Assembly: GCA_947627175.1 (NCBI GenBank)
Contig: CANQVA010000004.1
Coordinates: 1-64,000 of the forward strand
Direction of reading: 5' to 3'
Length of the DNA stretch: 64,000 nucleotides
Source: an uncultured Ruminococcus sp.
GTDB lineage: Bacteria > Bacillota > Clostridia > Oscillospirales > Ruminococcaceae
Below the pieces are notes generated by a model. The model saw nothing but the letters and a program-made list of their open reading frames with translations. It did no database searches and was not told the origin of the DNA. The position numbers and the translations under genes were made by a program. How positions within the stretch are numbered: position 1 is the first letter of the stretch; each line of letters begins with the position of its first letter. Below are positions 52,230 to 62,484 of the stretch, piece by piece.

Positions 52230-52260
52230 AAAAAGCTGCACATCAGATGTACAGCTTTTT
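52230..52260. terminator. Terminator between XRE gene and GH44 gene
   Basis: AAAAAGCTG (52230-52238) pairs with CAGCTTTTT (52252-52260), with T and A runs on both sides. Confidence 0.8.
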
Positions 52261-52327
52261 TCTTATTTGTCCCCTAAAAGAATATATATAAACTGTTGCC
52301 CTATGTGTGCAGATAAAGGCAGACAAT

Positions 52328-54577
52328 TTATTTACTTATAAGCATTTTACGCATAACAACTAAATCAAATGCATCAAGTCTATTATCTTTCTGCACGTCG
52401 CCGGCAAGCGGATTTTCAAGAGTTCCCATTCCGAGAATATACTTTTGAAGTGCAACAATGTCTGATACATTGAATAAACCGTCATTCGTAACGTCACCCT
52501 CAACGGATTGTGACTCATATTCATAAACTACTTGAATATTAGTGTATTTTACAGTTATAATATCTTCAATATCTTCTTCCAGCTTTTCGGAAGCTTCCCA
52601 CCATTTCTGAAGTTCAATTTTTCCGTCATCAATTACTGCTTCAACGTCTTCACCGTCATTACTGAAAGTGCCGTCAAATGCGACTTCGGCAGTTGAATTA
52701 TTTCCGAGTTTAAGACCATAGCTTTTAGAAGTCCAGAATTTATTGCCGTCTTTGTCAACAGCATTTATTGAAACGGCACAGCCTGCCGAACCCCATGAAG
52801 AATTGGCACTTGATGTTACATCAGCAGTTATAATAACTTTTTTAAGGTGTTCGGGGTCATCTATCGGAACTTCAACATAACCGTTACTGTTGATAAGGCT
52901 TTCAGGATTATCGAATGTAACGACATTACGAACTTTTTCGCCTCCGTCGTCTTTTTTAAGTCCCTCAAAGTCGGAAACATCGTCACTTATAACTACCATT
53001 GCCGCAGAAAAAGCAGGGAGTTCAACGTTTACAGTGTTGTCTTCAACATTGTCAATTATATCAATAAGGCGTATTTCTTCCGAATCACCTGAAACAACAT
53101 AGACAGCGGCGGCTTTGTAGTCTGTATCCGAATTTTTCAGAACAACAGACGCATTTTCACTGTCAGTCATATTTTTATTTGTAATCATGGCAGTAACAAA
53201 ACCGTTGTCACCGTCATTTATAGAAGCATATGAACTTGAAAGCGAAACATCGTCTGTAACTGTCGGAACAAGAGTATTTCCGAAACTTCCGCCGTTTCCG
53301 TCATAATTGGTGTAGAGGTTAATTCCGGAGAAAATAAACGGATTTCCGCCCCATAAAGTGGCAAAATAAACGCCGGCATCTGCATAACAGCCCAATGCCT
53401 CAGCCTGTGCGATAGTTGCACTTATATCTTCACCGCCGAAATTATACTCAGAAATAGCAAGTTTTGTTCCGGGATAATATTTGTCAATTGATTTTTGAAT
53501 AGTCGGAAGAATAGGAATATTTGACTGACACCACATACCTATCCAACTATTTTCTGCAAATCCTTTTTCATAAAGAGTACGTACAGACTGAACTCTGTCT
53601 TCTGTCCCTTCTCTTGCTGATTCTGAATAATAGTGTATATCAAGAACATCAAGAAGTCTTTTTCCGTTTTCGTCTTCAGCCTTTTTCATTTCGTCAAGAT
53701 AATAATCTATATACCAGTTATAACCGCCATTTGCCTTAATTTTTTCCCATTCATCGCTGTTTTCGTCATCTGCAAGGTGGTCATAAGCTGTATAACCATA
53801 AAGTGCAGGGCCGAATATTTCAGCATTGGGGTCAACAGCCTTTACAGCGGATGCGGTTTCAATAGACTTTTCGGTAAGTTCTGCAATGCCGACGGGTTCA
53901 GGGTGCATTCTGCTGTGAGTATGATTCCATAGTGCAGGCTCGTTGTCAAGACTGTAGCCCTGAATACCAGTTGAAGATTTTGAATCACCCAGTTTATTTA
54001 CGATATAATTTACATATTCGTCCATATATACAACACCGTCTGTAAGGTTCGGCTCTGCATCAAATTCCGCCCCCTTTTTTGCAACGACTTTGTTCCAGCG
54101 TTCTGAAGGAACTTTTTCACTTTCTTCAACAGTACCGTTTTTATCAGCGGCAACATATCCGGCAAGCTGTAAAGTTGTAAGTTTATAATCAAAACCGTAT
54201 TTTTCAGCTTCTTCGGAAAGTTTCTGCACACAGTATGCAGGTTTGTCAGATGTTGTAAGATTATCATCGGAACTGTGTTTCCAGTCTGAACCGGCATTTG
54301 AAGCGTTTGTTTCCCAGTTGTAAGCGGTCATGCGGTTTCCGCCCTGACGAACTGAATTTACTTTCACATTTTTATAATCCGTCTGATTGCCGTATTGATT
54401 TATTCCGTAGATATACGGACTTATTTCTTTTTTCTCTCCACCTAAATCAACAGTAATATTCATATCATAACTTCCAGCCGCATTGACAGACTGTATATTT
54501 TCAGACGATACAGTGCAAGTTGCCGAAAGTGCAGAAAGTGTTACTGCAAATGCAGTAAGAAAAGCTGTATTTTTCAT
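52328..54577 (-). CDS. Cellulosomal GH44 endoglucanase with dockerin
   Basis: The 749-residue secreted enzyme has a signal peptide (about 1-34) and a GH44 domain (about 38-540; acid/base Glu in 'SLDNEPALW', nucleophile in 'ISEYNFG', and the opening 'ISPYIYGINQYG'). A beta-rich module (about 550-680) occupies the place of a carbohydrate-binding module such as CBM76. A C-terminal dockerin follows (about 685-749; 'GDVTNDGLFNVSDIVALQKY' and 'GDVQKDNRLDAFDLVVMRKM'). GH44 enzymes cut xyloglucan, glucomannan and cellulose. GAGGAGG precedes the ATG. Confidence 0.93.
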   Translation of the reverse strand: MKNTAFLTAFAVTLSALSATCTVSSENIQSVNAAGSYDMNITVDLGGEKKEISPYIYGINQYGNQTDYKNVKVNSVRQGGNRMTAYNWETNASNAGSDWKHSSDDNLTTSDKPAYCVQKLSEEAEKYGFDYKLTTLQLAGYVAADKNGTVEESEKVPSERWNKVVAKKGAEFDAEPNLTDGVVYMDEYVNYIVNKLGDSKSSTGIQGYSLDNEPALWNHTHSRMHPEPVGIAELTEKSIETASAVKAVDPNAEIFGPALYGYTAYDHLADDENSDEWEKIKANGGYNWYIDYYLDEMKKAEDENGKRLLDVLDIHYYSESAREGTEDRVQSVRTLYEKGFAENSWIGMWCQSNIPILPTIQKSIDKYYPGTKLAISEYNFGGEDISATIAQAEALGCYADAGVYFATLWGGNPFIFSGINLYTNYDGNGGSFGNTLVPTVTDDVSLSSSYASINDGDNGFVTAMITNKNMTDSENASVVLKNSDTDYKAAAVYVVSGDSEEIRLIDIIDNVEDNTVNVELPAFSAAMVVISDDVSDFEGLKKDDGGEKVRNVVTFDNPESLINSNGYVEVPIDDPEHLKKVIITADVTSSANSSWGSAGCAVSINAVDKDGNKFWTSKSYGLKLGNNSTAEVAFDGTFSNDGEDVEAVIDDGKIELQKWWEASEKLEEDIEDIITVKYTNIQVVYEYESQSVEGDVTNDGLFNVSDIVALQKYILGMGTLENPLAGDVQKDNRLDAFDLVVMRKMLISK

Positions 54578-54695
54578 TATTATTCCTCCTCGGATTTATT
54601 TTCACGTTGACTATTTATCATATTATACCACACCAATAATAATTTTTCAAGTAAAATCAAGAAAAAAATTATAAATCAAATAAAGCCGAAAAAAC

Positions 54696-54724
54696 TTGAA
54701 ATTGAAGATAGAATATGATATAAT
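54696..54724 (+). promoter_or_regulatory. SigA-type promoter for the GT-C gene
   Basis: TTGAAA (54696-54701) and TATAAT (54719-54724) with a 17-bp spacer, 35 bp before the start. Confidence 0.7.
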
Positions 54725-54759
54725 AGGAACATATCAAATAAAAAAAGAAAGGAATTTCC

Positions 54760-56490
54760 ATGAACAGAGAAAAAATTACTGAAACTATAATAAAATCAAT
54801 ATCCGCACACCCCTATTTATTTACTTTAGGGATATGTATTATGATAAATCCGTTTTTTCTCGGTGCAACCGATAATATCCCACCAAATGCATTATGGATA
54901 GAAACGTTAATTATAACAGCAGTTATATTTTTATTCGGATTTCACAGATATAAAACTGATAATCTCACAAAATCGGGATTTATAATTTTTACTGTATCTG
55001 CACTTATTGCGAACTTTTCGGCATTGTCATTATATGCCTCTTCATATAATAAATCATTGTGGCACTTTACAGGCGGATACATCATTCTTTTTATTTTATA
55101 TTGCCTTGCGGATTCAAAAAAATACCGAACCCGTCTGAACTCTTTGTTGATAATAGGAACAAGTTTTTTTCTTAAACTGCATTATGTTCTTCAAACGTCT
55201 GTTTATAACCGTCAACATGATATGGGCTCATTCAGTGATGGGCCGGGTCATGCAGGATATATTGAATATTTACTTTCAAATCATCATCTTGCGGATTTTG
55301 ACGTGCGTGACAGGTGGCAGTTTTATCACCCTCCTTTGCATCATGTGATAAGTGCATTATGGATATTCATAAATGAAAATATTTTTCTTGTAGGACGTGA
55401 CCCCGCAAGAGAAAGTTTACAGACACTTACATTGTTCTATTCAATGTGCATTATAATTTCTGCTTACCGCATTTTAAGATACTTTAAACTTGACGGAAAA
55501 GCACTGTATATACCTCTTATAATAATATCTTTTCACCCTGCATTCATACTTCTTTCAGGGAGTATAAATAATGATGTACTATCCGTGGCGTTTATGCTTG
55601 GTGCAGTTATATCTACGCTGAAATGGTACGAAAATCAGACATTGAAAAATATTCTGAAAATAGCACTCTGTATAGGGTTAGGCATGATGACAAAACTTTC
55701 AGCCGCACTTGTTGCCCCGCCCGTGGCGGTCATGTTTCTTATAGTATTTATAAAGAAAATCCGCACCGACGGAAAAAAACTTTTTATTCAATTCTGTTCT
55801 TTTGCTATTGTATGCTGTCCGCTTGGGCTATGGTACGGAATACGCAATTATATAAAATGGAAAATTCCGATTACATACGTTCAAGAACTTAGTAAGGGAA
55901 TGCTTCAATATATCGGAAATAAAAGTTTTCTGTCACGAATAACTGACTTTTCGCTGAAACAGTTCAGAAGTCCTTTTGTTCAGTGGGCTTATGAGGAAAA
56001 CGGCGAAGTTAAGGGATATAATGAACATAACCCACTTATTGCCATACTTAAAAATTCACTTTTTGAGGAAGGCATAAATGAAAGCATTCTTCCTAAAGAT
56101 TCAATAATGTTCAAATTTTCAATGGTGCTTTTCATTATTGGTACTGTTATTGCCCTGTATGCCTTTATTGCAATGATAGTTACACTTTTCAGAAAATACA
56201 AAAAATATGGTGCTGAAAAAATATTTCTTATTGTATTTTATTTAACTATGATGGTTAATTTTTATAAGATGTGCTATGATTATCCGTTTACTTGTACAAT
56301 GAATTTCAGATATATTACCCCGACTGTTATTATAGGGGCTTTGTCTGTCGGAATGATTTCTGAAAAAATTATTTCCCATAAAAACAAAACCGCTCAGATT
56401 ATAATAAATATCACGGAAATATTGACACTTATATTTGCAATGCTGACGATAATTATTTATCTTTTTGTCGGCTGTCAATCTTTACAATAA
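54760..56490 (+). CDS. GT-C fold membrane glycosyltransferase (GT39/ArnT-like)
   Basis: The 576-residue protein has about 12 membrane helices. A first large loop near residue 150 contains 'RQHDMGSFSDGPGHAGYIEY' and later 'WQFYHPPLHH', the acidic and aromatic loop typical of dolichyl/undecaprenyl-phosphate sugar transferases. It probably moves a sugar from a lipid carrier to a protein or surface polymer outside the membrane. The acceptor is unknown. AAAGGAAT precedes the ATG. Single gene with its own promoter and terminator. Confidence 0.8.
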   Translation: MNREKITETIIKSISAHPYLFTLGICIMINPFFLGATDNIPPNALWIETLIITAVIFLFGFHRYKTDNLTKSGFIIFTVSALIANFSALSLYASSYNKSLWHFTGGYIILFILYCLADSKKYRTRLNSLLIIGTSFFLKLHYVLQTSVYNRQHDMGSFSDGPGHAGYIEYLLSNHHLADFDVRDRWQFYHPPLHHVISALWIFINENIFLVGRDPARESLQTLTLFYSMCIIISAYRILRYFKLDGKALYIPLIIISFHPAFILLSGSINNDVLSVAFMLGAVISTLKWYENQTLKNILKIALCIGLGMMTKLSAALVAPPVAVMFLIVFIKKIRTDGKKLFIQFCSFAIVCCPLGLWYGIRNYIKWKIPITYVQELSKGMLQYIGNKSFLSRITDFSLKQFRSPFVQWAYEENGEVKGYNEHNPLIAILKNSLFEEGINESILPKDSIMFKFSMVLFIIGTVIALYAFIAMIVTLFRKYKKYGAEKIFLIVFYLTMMVNFYKMCYDYPFTCTMNFRYITPTVIIGALSVGMISEKIISHKNKTAQIIINITEILTLIFAMLTIIIYLFVGCQSLQ

Positions 56491-56504
56491 TAAAATAATA
56501 TAAC

Positions 56505-56550
56505 AAAAATGCCGATGTACTTCATTATTGATAATACATCAGCATTTTTT
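56505..56550. terminator. Terminator between GT-C gene and aroF
   Basis: AAAAATGCCGATGTA (56505-56519) pairs with TACATCAGCATTTTT (56535-56549) with one mismatch; it can serve both converging genes. Confidence 0.8.
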
Positions 56551-56566
56551 ATTAAACTTTAAAAAA

Positions 56567-57595
56567 TTAAAGCAATTCTGCTATTTCATATATAAGTCTT
56601 TCTGACTTTTCCCAGCCGAGACATGGGTCTGTAATGGATTTTCCATATATATTCTCACCGACTTTTTGGCAGCCGTCCTCTATATAACTTTCAATCATAA
56701 GACCTTTGACAAGTTTCTTAATGTCGTTACTGTGGCGTATACTGTGGAGTATTTCCTTAGCAATACGAATTTGTTCGTTGTACTGCTTTCCGGAATTTGA
56801 GTGATTAGTATCAACAATAAGTGCAGGATTGAGAAGGTTTTTCTGTGCATATATATCTGAAAGACGGATTAAATCTTCATAGTGATAATTGGGGAAAGAA
56901 TTGCCCCTGTCATCTACATATCCACGGAGAATAGCGTGTGCATAGGGGTTTCCGTCACTCTTTACTTCACAACCCCTGTAAATGAAAGCGTGTGAATGCT
57001 GTGCAGCTGTTATGGAGTTCATCATTACGGAAATATCGCCTGCTGTTGGGTTTTTCATGCCGACGGGAATGGTTACACCGCTTGAAACAAGTCTGTGCTG
57101 TTGGTTTTCAACTGAACGTGCCCCAATTGCGATATATGCAAGCAAGTCGTCAAGATAACTGTAATTTTCGGGGTAAAGCATTTCATCAGCACTTGAAAAA
57201 CCTGTTTCGGCAAGTGCTCTCATATGGAGATTTCTTACTGCTATAATACCGCTTTTAAGGTCGGGCATACCTGTAGGATTCGGCTGATGAAGCATACCTT
57301 TGTAGCCATCTCCCGTAGTACGTGGTTTTCCGGTGTAGATTCTCGGAATAATGAAAATCTTATCTTTTACTTTTTCCTGAACCTCCCTCAAGCGTGTTAT
57401 ATAGTCAATAACGCTGTCTTCTTTGTCGGCAGAACATGGACCTATAATTAAAATGAACTTGTCGGATTTTCCGCTGAAAATCGCTTTAATTTCATCGTCA
57501 CGCTTTTTCCTTATTTCAATAAGCTCCTGAGAGAGTGGGTGAGCGGACTTTATTTCTGTCGGGTGAGGTAATTCTCTGATAATATTCATAGACAT
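56567..57595 (-). CDS. aroF: DAHP synthase (class I, AroF/G/H type)
   Basis: The 342-residue enzyme makes 3-deoxy-D-arabino-heptulosonate 7-phosphate from PEP and erythrose 4-phosphate, the first step of aromatic amino acid synthesis. Class I AroF/G/H features include 'IIGPCSADKED', 'KPRTTGDGYKG', 'ARSVENQQHR' and 'VDTNHSNSGK'. GGAAG lies nine bases before ATG 57595. It follows aroC by 23 bp on the same strand. The choice among aroF, aroG and aroH names is arbitrary. Confidence 0.94.
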   Translation of the reverse strand: MSMNIIRELPHPTEIKSAHPLSQELIEIRKKRDDEIKAIFSGKSDKFILIIGPCSADKEDSVIDYITRLREVQEKVKDKIFIIPRIYTGKPRTTGDGYKGMLHQPNPTGMPDLKSGIIAVRNLHMRALAETGFSSADEMLYPENYSYLDDLLAYIAIGARSVENQQHRLVSSGVTIPVGMKNPTAGDISVMMNSITAAQHSHAFIYRGCEVKSDGNPYAHAILRGYVDDRGNSFPNYHYEDLIRLSDIYAQKNLLNPALIVDTNHSNSGKQYNEQIRIAKEILHSIRHSNDIKKLVKGLMIESYIEDGCQKVGENIYGKSITDPCLGWEKSERLIYEIAELL

Positions 57596-57618
57596 AATTA
57601 AAAACTTCCTTTTATAAA

Positions 57619-58710
57619 TTATTCAGCAAGCCAGTCTGTACCATATCTTAAAGCAAGCTGGTCACAAAGTACAAGAGCCGTTACACTGTCAATTACAACT
57701 CTTGCACGGTGTACAATTGCAGGGTCATGACGACCTTTTATTTGTAGGGTAGTTTCCTGCATTGTGTTAAGGTCAACAGTATTCTGTTCCTTATAAATTG
57801 ACGGTGTAGGTTTTACGGCAGTACGGAATAAAACAGGCATACCATTTGTTATACCGCCGAGAATACCGCCGTTGTGATTTGTTTTTGTGCAGACAGAACC
57901 GTTTTCGGAATAATATTCATCATTAGCTGTACTGCCGTATTTTTCAGCGATTTCAAAACCGTCGCCAAACTCAACACCTTTGACTGCCGGAACACTGAAA
58001 AGAATATGTGCGAGTACGCTTTCTATTGTATCAAACCACGGTTCGCCAACACCTGACGGTAAACCGATAACAGCAGTTTCAAGGCGACCTCCGACGCTGT
58101 CGCCGTTTCTTTTTGCCTGTTCTATTTTCTGCATCATTTCATTTTTTGCATTTTCGTCAAGGACGGCAAAATCAAGACTATTAAGCGTGTTTATGTCATC
58201 TTTGAGATTTATAAAATCACGGTCAAAAACTCCTGCACATGAAAATATATGTGTACCGATATAAATGCCCTTTTTTCTGAGTGCATTTATTGCAACTGCA
58301 CCGGCAGCAACAAGTCCGGCTGTAATTCTGCCCGAAAAGTGTCCGCCCCCTCTGAAATCCTGAAAACCATGATATTTCATTTGTGCGGTATAGTCGGCAT
58401 GACCCGGACGGGCTTTGTAAGCAAGTTCGCCATAGTCTTTACTTCTTGTGTCCTTGTTTTCAATTATTAACGTTATAGGCGTACCTGTAGTTTTTCCGTT
58501 AAAAACACCGCTTACAATTTTTACTTCGTCGGCTTCACGGCGTGCGGTAGAAAGTGAACCGACTGATTTTCTTAGTTCCATTTGCGACGCTATAAAATTT
58601 TCATCAACGTCAATTCCCGGTGCAAGACCGTCAAGGACTGCACCTATCATATTACCGTGACTTTCGCCGAAAATCGTAACGGCAACACTTGAACCGAATG
58701 TATTTTTCAA
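57619..58710 (-). CDS. aroC: Chorismate synthase
   Basis: The 363-residue enzyme converts EPSP to chorismate with reduced FMN. Signature stretches are 'FGESHGNMIGAVLDG', 'GRPGHADY'-like 'KARPGHADYTAQMKYHG', 'GGGHFSGR' and the C-terminal 'RHDPAIVHRARVVIDSV'. The start is TTG 58710 with GAGGGAGAT upstream. It is the first gene of an aroC-aroF pair and has its own promoter, which overlaps the end of coaBC. Confidence 0.95.
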   Translation of the reverse strand: MKNTFGSSVAVTIFGESHGNMIGAVLDGLAPGIDVDENFIASQMELRKSVGSLSTARREADEVKIVSGVFNGKTTGTPITLIIENKDTRSKDYGELAYKARPGHADYTAQMKYHGFQDFRGGGHFSGRITAGLVAAGAVAINALRKKGIYIGTHIFSCAGVFDRDFINLKDDINTLNSLDFAVLDENAKNEMMQKIEQAKRNGDSVGGRLETAVIGLPSGVGEPWFDTIESVLAHILFSVPAVKGVEFGDGFEIAEKYGSTANDEYYSENGSVCTKTNHNGGILGGITNGMPVLFRTAVKPTPSIYKEQNTVDLNTMQETTLQIKGRHDPAIVHRARVVIDSVTALVLCDQLALRYGTDWLAE

Positions 58711-58728
58711 AAAATCATCTCCCTCGAA

Positions 58729-58757
58729 ATTATAACATAAAATATATTTTATGTCAA
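58729..58757 (-). promoter_or_regulatory. Consensus promoter for aroC
   Basis: On the minus strand TTGACA (58757-58752) and TATAAT (58734-58729) with a 17-bp spacer, both perfect. The -35 box lies at the coaBC stop codon. Confidence 0.8.
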
Positions 58758-59960
58758 TGTATTGTTTCTTTCGCTTAACTCTTTCAGCCTTGTAAGAATA
58801 ATATTTGCAACATCTGATTTTGACATTATTTCAAGTTGTTCAGTATTGTTTTTTGTTATAAGAGTTATTATATTAGTATCAGTGCCGAAACCTGCCCCGG
58901 CTGTTCTTAGTGAGTTTGCACAAATCATATCACAATTTTTAGATATAAGTTTCCTGCGTGAGTTTTCAAGAACGTTTTCAGTTTCCATTGAAAAACCGCA
59001 TATAATCTGTCCATCGTGTTTATGTTCACCGAGATATTTCAGAATGTCTTTAGTACGTTTAAGCGGTATACTAATATTTTCATCGGATTTTTTTATTTTG
59101 TCGACGGCTGTCGTTACAGGCGTATAGTCTGCAACAGCGGCGGATTTCACTATAATATCAAAATTTGCCTGACGTTCTGTAACTTCTCTGAACATATCTT
59201 CTGCTGTTTCTGTCCTTACTACATCAACAAACATAGGCGGTTCAATGTCTGTATGACCTGAAACAACAGTCACGTCAGCACCTCTTAAAACAGCATTTCT
59301 TGCAACCGCAAAACCCATTTTTCCGCTTGAGTGATTTGTTATGAAACGCACGGGGTCAATATTTTCACGTGTTGCCCCTGCCGTGACGAGTATTTTTTTT
59401 CCCTTCAGGTCTTTTTCAAAAGCTGTTTCACGGATTATATATTCAAGTAAAATTTTTTCATCGGGTAATTTTCCGTCGCCTATATCACGATTCGCAAGCA
59501 TACCGTGAACGGGTTCGATAATTTCATAGCCGAATTTTTTTAATTTATTTATATTATCCTGAACAATCGGATTATGAAACATATTATGATTCATCGCCGG
59601 AGCGATAATTTTCTTACAGGTACAAGCCATGACTGTTGTTGTAAGCATATCATCGGCAATACCATTTGCTATTTTTCCGATAACGTTTGCAGAAGCCGGT
59701 GCTATCATTACAACATCGGCTTTTTTAGCAATTGAAACGTGTTCTACGCTGTATTCAAAATTTCTGTCAAAGGTATTTATAAGACATTTGTGTTGTGTTA
59801 ATGTTTCAAAAGTAAGAGGGTGTACGAAATTTGTTGAATTAGGTGTCATTACAACGTGGACTTCTGCACCTAATTTTGTAAGCATTCTTGCAAGGTTACA
59901 TATTTTGTACACTGCTATAGAACCTGATACTCCGAGCAGTATGGTTTTTCCGTTAAGCAT
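58749..59960 (-). CDS. coaBC: Bifunctional phosphopantothenoylcysteine decarboxylase/synthetase
   Basis: The 403-residue enzyme carries out two steps of CoA synthesis. The N-terminal CoaC flavoprotein (about 1-185) has 'GVSGSIAVYKI', active-site His in 'VEHVSIAKKAD' and 'APAMNHNMF'. The C-terminal CoaB (about 188-403) has 'VTAGATRENIDPVRFITNHS' and 'KRTKDILKYLG'. Full length. AAAGGAGAT precedes ATG 59960. It is divergent from coaX, another CoA-pathway gene, across a 142-bp region. Confidence 0.95.
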   Translation of the reverse strand: MLNGKTILLGVSGSIAVYKICNLARMLTKLGAEVHVVMTPNSTNFVHPLTFETLTQHKCLINTFDRNFEYSVEHVSIAKKADVVMIAPASANVIGKIANGIADDMLTTTVMACTCKKIIAPAMNHNMFHNPIVQDNINKLKKFGYEIIEPVHGMLANRDIGDGKLPDEKILLEYIIRETAFEKDLKGKKILVTAGATRENIDPVRFITNHSSGKMGFAVARNAVLRGADVTVVSGHTDIEPPMFVDVVRTETAEDMFREVTERQANFDIIVKSAAVADYTPVTTAVDKIKKSDENISIPLKRTKDILKYLGEHKHDGQIICGFSMETENVLENSRRKLISKNCDMICANSLRTAGAGFGTDTNIITLITKNNTEQLEIMSKSDVANIILTRLKELSERNNTLT

Positions 59961-59990
59961 ATTATATCTCCTTTTTTAATCTATATTATT

Positions 59991-60019
59991 ATTTTACTTT
60001 ATATTTACATTTTTGTCAA
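59991..60019 (-). promoter_or_regulatory. SigA-type promoter for coaBC
   Basis: On the minus strand TTGACA (60019-60014) and TAAAAT (59996-59991) with a 17-bp spacer. Confidence 0.75.
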
Positions 60020-60102
60020 CTATAATTATTTTTTGAAATATATGGATTTTTTCTTTATGATATGTTATAATGAATTATACTGAAAATCAGGAGGGAATAA
60101 TT

Positions 60103-60885
60103 ATGCTTTTAGCGGTAGATATAGGAAATACAAATATAGTTTTCGGGTGTGTCAATGAAGAAAATGAAATTATACTTTTTGAGAGAATTTCAACTAATCA
60201 TCAGGCAACATCTGCTGAATATGCTGTACTTATAAAAAATATCCTTGAAATGAACAATTTCGGCATATCAGATATAGATGACGCAATTATGTCATCTGTT
60301 GTTCCGTCTGTTACAGCAACAGTTATCAATGCAATAAAAAAACTTTTCAATATTGATGTAATGTTAGTAAGTCCCGGAGTAAAAACAGGTCTGAATATAA
60401 TTATAGACAACCCTGCACAACTCGGCAGTGACCAGGTTGTTGACGCAGTGGCGGCTGTAAATCAGTATTCAGTACCGCAGATTATTATTGATATGGGAAC
60501 AGCTACGACTGTTTCTGTAGTTGACAAAAACAAAAATTATACAGGCGGTCTTATAATTGCAGGAATGGGAACGGCTTCTGATGCTCTTATTTCCAGAACA
60601 GCACAGCTTCCAAAGATAAATTTTGAAGTACCTGCAAAAGTAATCGGCACTAATACAATTGACTGCATGAAAAGCGGTATGATTTATTCAAATGCTTGTG
60701 CATTAGACGGCATTATTGAACGCATTGAAGAGGAACTTGGCGAAAAGTGTACAGTAGTTGCAACAGGCGGACTTTCTGAAATAGTTGTCCCATTGTGCAG
60801 ACGTGACATTATTCTTGACAATAGTCTGCTTATAAAGGGTCTTACTATTATTTACAGAAAAAACAAGCCACGAAAATTAAATTAA
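60103..60885 (+). CDS. coaX: Type III pantothenate kinase
   Basis: The 260-residue enzyme phosphorylates pantothenate, the first step of CoA synthesis. It has the ASKHA-fold motifs 'AVDIGNTNIVFG', 'DNPAQLGSDQVVDAVAA' and 'IDMGTATTVSVVD'. The middle motif is typical of CoaX. I chose ATG 60103, seven bases after GGAGGGA; an ATG at 60070 has no site. It is divergent from coaBC. Confidence 0.95.
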   Translation: MLLAVDIGNTNIVFGCVNEENEIILFERISTNHQATSAEYAVLIKNILEMNNFGISDIDDAIMSSVVPSVTATVINAIKKLFNIDVMLVSPGVKTGLNIIIDNPAQLGSDQVVDAVAAVNQYSVPQIIIDMGTATTVSVVDKNKNYTGGLIIAGMGTASDALISRTAQLPKINFEVPAKVIGTNTIDCMKSGMIYSNACALDGIIERIEEELGEKCTVVATGGLSEIVVPLCRRDIILDNSLLIKGLTIIYRKNKPRKLN

Positions 60886-60906
60886 AGCAATTAAATATAA
60901 GTACAT

Positions 60907-60935
60907 AAAAAGCCGTCGCATATGACGGCTTTTTG
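60907..60935. terminator. Terminator between coaX and the DUF1846 gene
   Basis: AAAAAGCCGTC (60907-60917) pairs with GACGGCTTTTT (60924-60934); works for both converging genes. Confidence 0.9.
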
Positions 60936-60953
60936 TTATTATTTTTTATAATA

Positions 60954-62429
60954 TTACTGATATTTCGGTTCACAAGTAAGATTTACGCCGAGACGCTTGA
61001 AAATTCTTTCATCAACAGCAGAAAGAATAACAGTTGAATGAACTTCACAGCCACGGAGTTTTGAAATTTGTTCCATAGCTTTTTTAGCATTTTCATCTGT
61101 ATTAGCACAGATTGAAAGTGCAAGAAGTGTTTCGTCCGTATGAATACGGGGGTTATTATTGCCGAGGTGCTGAACCTTTAAATTCTGAATAGGTTCTATT
61201 ACGTGAGGGGACATAAGCAGAATATCATCTGAAATACCGCCAAAATATTTAAGGGCATTGAGAAGAAGTGCAGACGATGCACCGAGAAGATTTGAAGTAC
61301 GCCCTGTCAGTATAGTACCGTCAGGTAATTCCATAGCTGCGGCAGGTGCATTTGTTTCCTGTTCTTTTGCAAGTGCTGCTGCTACTACTTTACGTTCATC
61401 TGTTGTAACGTTTGCCTGTTTCAGCAAAAGTTCAAGCTTGTACACTTCATCTTCAGAAATAAGCCCTTTTCGACAGTCACACATTGCGACATAGTATCTT
61501 CTGATAATTTCATCTTTTGCCGCACGGCTTACAATTTCGTCATCAATAATACAGTTTCCAGCCATATTAACACCCATGTCAGTAGGTGACTTATACGGCG
61601 ATTCACCTAAAATTTTTTCAAACATTGCGTTGAGTACAGGGAAAATCTCAACATCACGATTATAATTTACAGTAGTTTTTCCATATGCCTCAAGATGAAA
61701 CGGGTCAATCATATTAACGTCGTTGAGGTCAGCCGTTGCGGCTTCATAAGCAATGTTTACGGGGTGGCGGAGCGGAATATTCCATATAGGGAAAGTTTCA
61801 AATTTTGCATATCCTGCGTTTAGTCCTCTTTTGTGTTCGTGGTAAATCTGAGAAAGACACGTTGCCATTTTACCGCTCCCGGGTCCCGGAGCAGTAACTA
61901 CAACAAGACGGCGTGACGTTTCTATGTAGTCATTTCTTCCATATCCGTCATCACTGATTATAGATTTGAGATTTGAGGGATAACCCTTGATATAATAATG
62001 ATGATAAACTTTTATTCCGAGTGCTTCAAGCCTGCTCTGAAAAGCATCTACTGACGGCTTTTTTTCGTACTGTGTTAAGACTACACTGCTTACATAAAGA
62101 CCGATTTTTGTAAAAACATTGTACAGGCGTATAACGTCAACATCATATGTTATACCGAGGTCGCCCCTGACTTTATTTTTTTCAATATCTCCTGAATTTA
62201 TAACTATTACAATTTCAGCTTCGTCTTTAAGCTGAAGAAGCATCTGAAGTTTGCTGTCAGGTTTAAATCCCGGGAGTACTCTTGATGCGTGATAATCGTC
62301 AAAAAGTTTACCGCCAAATTCAAGATAGAGTTTGTCGCCAAACTGTGCAATACGCTGTCTTATGTGTTCAGACTGCATTTTTAAATATTTATCGTTGTCG
62401 AAACCTATTTTATTTTCTCCAATAGCCAT
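60954..62429 (-). CDS. DUF1846 domain protein
   Basis: The 491-residue cytosolic protein matches DUF1846 across its length: 'EFGGKLFDDYHASRVLPGF' near residue 40 and 'VVVTAPGPGSGKMATCLSQIYHEHKRG' near 178, which looks like a nucleotide-binding loop, are hallmarks. 'DMGVNMAG' and 'CRKGLISEDEV' follow. Relatives are widespread in Firmicutes and may be ATP-dependent, but the reaction is not known to me. CAGGAGGT precedes ATG 62429. Single gene. Confidence 0.9.
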   Translation of the reverse strand: MAIGENKIGFDNDKYLKMQSEHIRQRIAQFGDKLYLEFGGKLFDDYHASRVLPGFKPDSKLQMLLQLKDEAEIVIVINSGDIEKNKVRGDLGITYDVDVIRLYNVFTKIGLYVSSVVLTQYEKKPSVDAFQSRLEALGIKVYHHYYIKGYPSNLKSIISDDGYGRNDYIETSRRLVVVTAPGPGSGKMATCLSQIYHEHKRGLNAGYAKFETFPIWNIPLRHPVNIAYEAATADLNDVNMIDPFHLEAYGKTTVNYNRDVEIFPVLNAMFEKILGESPYKSPTDMGVNMAGNCIIDDEIVSRAAKDEIIRRYYVAMCDCRKGLISEDEVYKLELLLKQANVTTDERKVVAAALAKEQETNAPAAAMELPDGTILTGRTSNLLGASSALLLNALKYFGGISDDILLMSPHVIEPIQNLKVQHLGNNNPRIHTDETLLALSICANTDENAKKAMEQISKLRGCEVHSTVILSAVDERIFKRLGVNLTCEPKYQ

Positions 62430-62484
62430 AAAATAACCTCCTGAATATTATTTATTATATAACAAATCTGTAAAAAAAGCAAGC